Below, in pieces: positions 1 to 5,248 of a stretch of 5,248 nucleotides of DNA. The stretch lies in assembly GCA_048217285.1 (NCBI GenBank), contig DBFWVW010000110.1:1-5248 (forward strand), written 5' to 3'. Under the pieces are notes generated by a model. It searched no databases, had not been told where the DNA came from, and worked only from the letters and a program-made list of their open reading frames with translations. Origin of the DNA: CAG-103 sp048217285. GTDB lineage: Bacteria; Bacillota; Clostridia; Oscillospirales; Oscillospiraceae. Both the position numbers and the translations under genes were made by a program. Each line of letters begins with the position of its first letter. Position 1 is the stretch's first letter.

Positions 1-453
1 CAGCGTCACACCGTTGGCGGCCGCCGCGGCGACGGCCTGACTGAGCAGCGTGTAGTCCGCGATGGGCGCGAACGTGCCGTTGAGACCGAACTGGTGCGCG
101 AAATTGGAGTCCGTGCACGCACCGGCGCCGGCGACGACGTCCATGAGGTTCAGATCATCCGCGAGCGCGCCGGCCGAGCCGACGCGGATGATATTGTCCA
201 CATCGTAGAAATTGTACAGCTCCCAGCTGTAGATGCCGATCGACGGGATGCCCATGCCGGAAGCCATCACGGTCACGGGCACGCCCTTCCACGTGCCGGT
301 GTAGCCCTGCACGCCGCGGACGTTGTTGACGAGCACGGGATTTTCCAGAAAGGTCTCGGCGATGAACTTGGAGCGCAGCGGGTCGCCGGGCATGAGCACG
401 GTCTTGGCGATCTGACCGGCTTTGGCTGCGATATGCGGCGTGGGAACAGGCAT
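1..453 (-). CDS. deoD: Purine nucleoside phosphorylase DeoD, 3' part outside window
   Basis: Cytoplasmic phosphorolysis of purine (deoxy)ribonucleosides to free base and (deoxy)ribose-1-phosphate, in purine salvage. I translated 151 residues; the rest (the family is about 235-240 residues) lies beyond position 1. The N-terminus aligns by eye with the E. coli hexameric enzyme: TPHI with His7 (E. coli His4), MPGDPLR at 21-27 with phosphate-binding Arg27, NNVRG at 43-47 with Arg46 (the residue donated to the neighbouring subunit), GMGIPS at 66-71, IIRVGS at 88-93 with Arg90 and Ser93, and ACTDS at 112-116. This marks the trimodular DeoD type, not the trimeric PunA type. The start at 453 is set by GGAGG (461-465 on the plus strand as CCTCC), 7 bases upstream, and by agreement with the family N-terminus. 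The catalytic Asp of the C-terminal half cannot be checked here. It diverges from udk-tdk, which fits a nucleoside salvage locus. Confidence 0.96.
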   Translation of the reverse strand, partial: MPVPTPHIAAKAGQIAKTVLMPGDPLRSKFIAETFLENPVLVNNVRGVQGYTGTWKGVPVTVMASGMGIPSIGIYSWELYNFYDVDNIIRVGSAGALADDLNLMDVVAGAGACTDSNFAHQFGLNGTFAPIADYTLLSQAVAAAAANGVTL

Positions 454-487
454 GATGATACCTCCGTTTTTTCATAATTTTCAGGCT

Positions 488-507
488 CGGCCGCAGATAC
501 GCGGCCG
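488..507 (-). promoter_or_regulatory. Perfect 7-bp inverted repeat at the 5' end of the deoD leader
   Basis: CGGCCGC (488-494) and GCGGCCG (501-507) are perfect reverse complements around a 6-base loop. It begins almost exactly where the deoD transcript is predicted to start, so the mRNA would carry a 5'-terminal stem-loop, which is a known way to slow 5'-end decay. It could equally be a DNA operator placed just after the -10 box. It is not convincing as a terminator, because no gene reads into it from the left on the plus strand, although TCTTTATTTT follows on that strand. Confidence 0.55.
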
Positions 508-512
508 TCTTT

Positions 513-541
513 ATTTTAACCGCAAAAAATGCAAAAGTCAA
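513..541 (-). promoter_or_regulatory. sigma-A promoter for deoD
   Basis: Read on the minus strand: TTGACT (541-536), a 17-base spacer, then TAAAAT (518-513). Each hexamer differs from consensus at one position, and the spacing is ideal. The predicted transcript start is near 506-508, giving a leader of about 55 bases. The AT-rich block stands out against its GC-rich surroundings. Promoter assignment is from sequence only. Confidence 0.8.
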
Positions 542-542
542 A

Positions 543-571
543 TTGCAACCGCTCTGCGCCTGTGGTAGAAT
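543..571 (+). promoter_or_regulatory. sigma-A promoter for udk-tdk, extended -10
   Basis: TTGCAA (543-548), a 17-base spacer, then TAGAAT (566-571). TGTGG directly before the -10 supplies the extended TGn element (563-565) and a Gram-positive-style TRTG. The predicted start is near 578, giving a leader of about 30 bases. Its -35 box is separated from the deoD -35 box by a single base, so the two promoters run back to back. Confidence 0.8.
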
Positions 572-607
572 GTTGGGGAAAAACAGCGACACACGGGAGG
601 CGGCACC

Positions 608-1231
608 ATGAGCGGCGTTATCACGATCGGCATCGCCGGCGGCACCGGCAGCGGCAAGACCACCATCACGCGGCGCATTCTCGACGAATTCGGCGGCGAT
701 GTGAGCGTGCTGTATCACGACAACTATTATAAGCAGCACGACGACATCCCCTTTGCCGAGCGCAAAAAGCTCAACTACGACCACCCGAACGCGTTCGACA
801 CGCCGCTGCTCGTGCAGCATCTCGACGCGCTGCGCGCCGGTCAGGCGATTGCGTGCCCGACGTATGACTATACGGTGCACAACCGTGCGGCCGAGACGAT
901 CACGGTCACGCCGGCCAAGGTCATCGTCGTCGAGGGCATCCTCATCTTTGCCGAGCCGGAGCTGCGCGACCGGCTGGACATCAAGCTCTTTGTCGACACG
1001 GACGCCGATGTGCGCATCCTGCGGCGCATCGTGCGCGACGTGCGCGACCGCGGCCGTGATCTGGAGTCGATCGTCACACAGTATCTGACCACGGTCAAGC
1101 CCATGCATGAGATGTTCGTCGAGCCGTCGAAGCGCTATGCCGACATCATTATCCCCGAAGGCGGGCATAATCAGGTTGCGCTCGATTTTGTCATGGAGCG
1201 CATCCGGGCCTATGTAAAGGAGCGGGATTAA
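608..1231 (+). CDS. udk: Uridine kinase (uridine/cytidine phosphorylation)
   Basis: Phosphorylates uridine and cytidine to UMP and CMP with a nucleoside triphosphate, in cytoplasmic pyrimidine salvage. At 207 residues it matches the usual bacterial Udk length. Visible motifs: P-loop GGTGSGKT at 11-18 (Lys17 binds phosphate), YHDNYYK at 36-42 with Asp38 as the likely catalytic base, NYDHPNAFDT at 56-65, PTYDYTVHNR at 84-93 in the nucleoside site, VVEGIL at 107-112 (Walker B-like strand), an Arg-rich lid RRIVRDVRDRGR at 139-150, and PSKRYADIIIPEG at 173-185. The start at 608 is supported by GGGAGG at 595-600, 7 bases away, and by the position of the P-loop. It is first in a two-gene unit with tdk. 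No feature suggests damage. Confidence 0.97.
   Translation: MSGVITIGIAGGTGSGKTTITRRILDEFGGDVSVLYHDNYYKQHDDIPFAERKKLNYDHPNAFDTPLLVQHLDALRAGQAIACPTYDYTVHNRAAETITVTPAKVIVVEGILIFAEPELRDRLDIKLFVDTDADVRILRRIVRDVRDRGRDLESIVTQYLTTVKPMHEMFVEPSKRYADIIIPEGGHNQVALDFVMERIRAYVKERD
1216..1222 (+). promoter_or_regulatory. tdk ribosome binding site inside the end of udk
   Basis: AAAGGAG lies within the last codons of udk, 9 bases before the tdk ATG at 1232. The udk TAA (1229-1231) is followed at once by that ATG. This layout makes translational coupling of the two kinases likely and fixes the tdk start. Confidence 0.8.
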
Positions 1232-1819
1232 ATGGCCAAACTCTATTTTAAATATGGCGCCATGGGCTCGTCGAAGTCCGCGCAGGCGCTCATCACACAA
1301 TTCAACTACGAAGAGCTGGGCATGACGGTCTGGCTCATCAAGCCGTCGGTCGATGACCGCGACGGGGCGAACATCATCCGCTCGCGCATCGGTCTGCAGC
1401 GTGAGGCGCAGGTCATCCACCCGGACGAGGACATCATCGCCACGTTTGCCCGCGCGGGTCACGCCGATGTGATCATCGCGGACGAGGCGCAGTTTTTCTC
1501 CCCGGAGCAGATCGACCAGCTGCGCCGCATCGTCGATGAGCAGAACATCCCCGTGCTGTGCTTCGGCCTGCGGACGGATTTTCTGACGCATTTCTTCCCC
1601 GGCGCGCGGCGGCTCATGGAGCTGGCCGATTCCATCACGGAGATCAAGACCGTGTGCGCCTGCGGCCGCAAGGCGACGGTCAACGCCCGCATCGACGGCA
1701 ATGGCCGCGTCATCACCGAGGGTGGGCAGATCCTCCTCGGCGGCAACGACAGCTATGTCGCCATGTGCCACAAGTGCTGGGTGGACAAGATCCGCGCCCA
1801 GACAGAAGCCGAAAAATAA
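1232..1819 (+). CDS. tdk: Thymidine kinase, type II (TK1-like)
   Basis: Phosphorylates thymidine and deoxyuridine to the 5'-monophosphates; cytoplasmic, usually tetrameric and inhibited by dTTP (family knowledge). It has 195 residues, normal for bacterial Tdk. Visible: P-loop region GAMGSSKSAQAL at 9-20 with Lys15, catalytic DEAQFF at 84-89 with Glu85 as the likely general base, GLRTDF at 112-117, and a structural zinc site formed by CAC at 142-144 and CHKC at 179-182 (Cys142, 144, 179, 182), with the substrate-covering lasso loop between these pairs. The P-loop is unusual: the Gly normally before Lys is Ser14. Everything else is intact, so this is more likely a lineage variant than a dead enzyme. 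It is the second gene after udk, with zero spacer, and converges on clpB. Confidence 0.96.
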   Translation: MAKLYFKYGAMGSSKSAQALITQFNYEELGMTVWLIKPSVDDRDGANIIRSRIGLQREAQVIHPDEDIIATFARAGHADVIIADEAQFFSPEQIDQLRRIVDEQNIPVLCFGLRTDFLTHFFPGARRLMELADSITEIKTVCACGRKATVNARIDGNGRVITEGGQILLGGNDSYVAMCHKCWVDKIRAQTEAEK

Positions 1820-1833
1820 CCCCCCCGAACAGC

Positions 1834-1882
1834 AAAACCCCATGGGTCTGTGCACAATGCACAGATCCATGGGGTGATTTTT
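1834..1882 (+). terminator. Bidirectional intrinsic terminator between tdk and clpB
   Basis: A 17-bp stem with a 3-base loop (CAA, 1855-1857). The left arm is CCCCATGG (1838-1845), G1846 and TCTGTGCA (1847-1854); the right arm is TGCACAGA (1858-1865), T1866 and CCATGGGG (1867-1874). AAAA precedes it (1834-1837) and ATTTTT follows (1877-1882), so both strands get a U tract. G1846-T1866 is a G-U pair in the plus transcript but an A-C mismatch in the minus transcript, so the tdk-side hairpin should be slightly more stable. Confidence 0.9.
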
Positions 1883-1887
1883 ATGCC

Positions 1888-4471
<2,584 letters not shown>

Positions 4472-4482
<11 letters not shown>

Positions 4483-4525
4483 AGTCGGGTTGCTGCGTGT
4501 TCCGGCACGCAGCGCCTCCTTTCAT
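4472..4525 (-). other. Possible 17-residue upstream reading frame overlapping the clpB start
   Basis: An ATG at 4525-4523 opens a frame of 17 codons plus TGA (4474-4472), encoding MKGGAACRNTQQPDYER. It runs through the Shine-Dalgarno and hairpin and stops inside clpB, just past its ATG in another frame. It has no ribosome site of its own and begins 14 bases after the stop of the upstream gene, so it would depend on reinitiation. It may be chance; I list it because its translation would melt the hairpin and end at the clpB start. Confidence 0.2.
4492..4522 (-). promoter_or_regulatory. clpB leader: strong Shine-Dalgarno separated from the start by a hairpin
   Basis: On the minus strand AAAGGAGG (4522-4515) is the only strong ribosome site before clpB, but it ends 32 bases from the ATG. 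The gap is largely a perfect 8-bp stem-loop: GCTGCGTG (4513-4506), a 6-base loop, CACGCAGC (4499-4492). If folded, the linear distance left is 1 + 9 = 10 bases, close to normal. No other AG-rich site lies nearer the ATG. The hairpin lacks a following U tract, so it is not a terminator, and it does not resemble CIRCE or a CtsR box. Confidence 0.75.
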
Positions 4526-4539
4526 GGATGGTTGTGAAA

Positions 4540-5181
4540 TCAGATGAGGATCGCCGCGCGCTGCTGCTCGGCGCAGTAGAGCGCTTCGATCTCGGGCGGG
4601 GTGTACTTCCCGGCGAGGTACGCCTTCATGAGCCGGTCGAACAGCTGCACGTAGTCCGAGATCGCGCGGGCGATCTCCTCGCTCGTGTAGTCGTGGTCCG
4701 GCGGGAGCGAGAGCGTGCGCACAAACTTGCCGTCATACAATGCGTAGTCCGGCTCCACGCCGGACAGGTGCGCATCCTCGATCTGCTTCCAGAGGCGGAA
4801 AAACTGCGTCATGCTCTGCAGCAGCTGCGCCGACTGGGTGCGGAAAATAACGGCCAGCTCGCCGAGGCCCTCCTGCTTGTCGCCGTAGAGCGCGACCTCG
4901 TACTTGACCGTCGGGCGGTACTTGTACTCGAGGCTGCTCTTGAGGGACATACTCGTCGTGTGCGGCGCGAAAAACGGCACCAGGTCGCGCGCCGGCGCGA
5001 TGAGCTGCTCGATCTCGTGGAAAATATTCTCGATGCGGCGCTCCGGCGTCACGACCGAGGTGTAGTCGGCAAGGATCTGGTTGATGAGTGCCGATCGGTT
5101 CGTGCCCATGCGGTGGGCCATGCGGTCGATCTCGCGCACGACCTCCTCGTTGAGCATGAGGCTGTATAGGGTTTTCTTCAT
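4540..5181 (-). CDS. Ribbon-helix-helix (CopG/Arc/MetJ-type) putative regulator with unknown C-terminal domain
   Basis: I do not recognise a named family for the whole 213-residue protein. Residues 1-40 have the ribbon-helix-helix pattern: a short strand (TLYSLML, 4-10), helix A (11-23, EEVVREIDRMAHR), a turn with GTN (26-28), and helix B (29-40, RSALINQILADY). That fold dimerises and binds DNA with its strand. The remaining 170 residues are much longer than in simple CopG or antitoxin proteins. They include a strand-rich stretch with alternating hydrophobic and charged residues (about 80-115, LEYKYRPTVKYEVALYG), and helical segments around 115-137, 167-190 and 195-210. There is no membrane segment, signal peptide or metal-binding cluster; one Cys (203). 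It precedes clpB by 57 bases on the same strand, with the only clear promoter upstream, so the two are probably co-transcribed and it may regulate itself and clpB. The function is inference; the gene call is firm. Confidence 0.85.
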   Translation of the reverse strand: MKKTLYSLMLNEEVVREIDRMAHRMGTNRSALINQILADYTSVVTPERRIENIFHEIEQLIAPARDLVPFFAPHTTSMSLKSSLEYKYRPTVKYEVALYGDKQEGLGELAVIFRTQSAQLLQSMTQFFRLWKQIEDAHLSGVEPDYALYDGKFVRTLSLPPDHDYTSEEIARAISDYVQLFDRLMKAYLAGKYTPPEIEALYCAEQQRAAILI

Positions 5182-5198
5182 CGGTGCATCACCGCTTT
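5182..5198 (-). promoter_or_regulatory. Ribosome site of the ribbon-helix-helix gene, inside a small hairpin
   Basis: Before the ATG at 5181 the minus strand reads AAAGCGGTGAT (5198-5188), which matches the extended anti-Shine-Dalgarno complement at 9 of 11 positions, mainly through GGTGAT. The same bases form CGGTG (5194-5190), a 3-base loop (ATG), and CACCG (5186-5182): a perfect 5-bp stem directly against the start codon that would mask the ribosome site. The ATG in the loop opens a frame that stops after two more codons, so it is not the start. Confidence 0.55.
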
Positions 5199-5217
5199 CT
5201 TTTTTCTTACATTGTGC

Positions 5218-5246
5218 ATTCTACACCCGGTTTCTAACTTTGTCAA
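5218..5246 (-). promoter_or_regulatory. Near-consensus sigma-A promoter for the regulator gene and probably clpB
   Basis: On the minus strand: perfect TTGACA (5246-5241), a 17-base spacer, and TAGAAT (5223-5218), one mismatch from TATAAT. The predicted start is near 5211, giving a leader of about 30 bases. A promoter this strong would need repression or post-transcriptional control if the operon is stress-induced. Sequence further upstream is outside the window. Confidence 0.85.
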
Positions 5247-5248
5247 TA

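Noticed and set aside
488..517. GC palindrome followed by TCTTTATTTT as a plus-strand terminator
   Set aside because: No plus-strand gene lies upstream in the window, the U run is broken, and the element overlaps the deoD promoter region, which explains its AT-rich part.
1820..1826. Run of seven C as a phase-variable tract
   Set aside because: It lies after the tdk stop, outside any coding or promoter element, so slippage would have no evident effect.
1851..1859. TGCACAATG in the terminator loop also occurs near the regulator promoter (minus strand, 5218-5210)
   Set aside because: A shared 9-mer explained in the terminator by its own palindrome; two copies in unrelated contexts are not enough for a repeat family.
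155..1870. A 571-codon open frame on the minus strand, antisense to udk and tdk
   Set aside because: Same cause: it is antisense to two clear kinases and runs through the divergent promoters and into deoD in another frame; no domain is seen.
4492..4513. clpB leader hairpin as CIRCE, CtsR box or terminator
   Set aside because: The arms do not match TTAGCACTC/GAGTGCTAA (CIRCE) or the tandem GGTCAAA of CtsR, and no U tract follows.

Overview
The window looks like a piece of chromosome from a high-GC, low-complexity-free member of the Clostridia (a gut Oscillospiraceae/Ruminococcaceae-like Firmicute is my best guess). This rests on strong GGAGG-type ribosome sites, Firmicute-style sigma-A promoters that stand out as AT-rich islands in GC-rich sequence, and protein flavour, not on any search. 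It holds five real protein genes, one cut by the left edge. I see no tRNA, rRNA, CRISPR array or mobile element.

Layout. On the left, deoD (minus strand, C-terminus outside the window) diverges from a udk-tdk pair (plus strand). The two promoters are placed back to back in the gap of about 155 bases. udk and tdk abut with no spacer, and the tdk ribosome site lies inside the end of udk. tdk converges on clpB, and a 17-bp stem-loop between them can end transcription from both sides. clpB (minus) is preceded on the same strand by a 213-residue protein with an N-terminal ribbon-helix-helix DNA-binding domain. That gene has a near-consensus promoter at the right edge of the window, and clpB has no evident promoter of its own.

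How the genes work together. The left half is a nucleoside salvage locus: DeoD splits purine nucleosides by phosphorolysis, Udk phosphorylates uridine and cytidine, and Tdk phosphorylates thymidine and deoxyuridine. The right half appears to be a two-gene transcription unit, a putative DNA-binding regulator followed by the ClpB disaggregase. No CIRCE (HrcA) or CtsR operator is visible near clpB, so the regulator next to it is the obvious candidate for controlling it; this is inference.

The most unusual signal is in the clpB leader. Its only good Shine-Dalgarno sequence lies 32 bases from the start codon, and an 8-bp perfect hairpin fills the gap. Folding the hairpin would bring the effective spacing to about 10 bases. 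An 18-codon upstream reading frame (17 residues plus stop) overlaps the same region and ends just inside clpB. The regulator gene has its own small hairpin that would cover its ribosome site. Together these suggest translational control at both genes of a stress operon.
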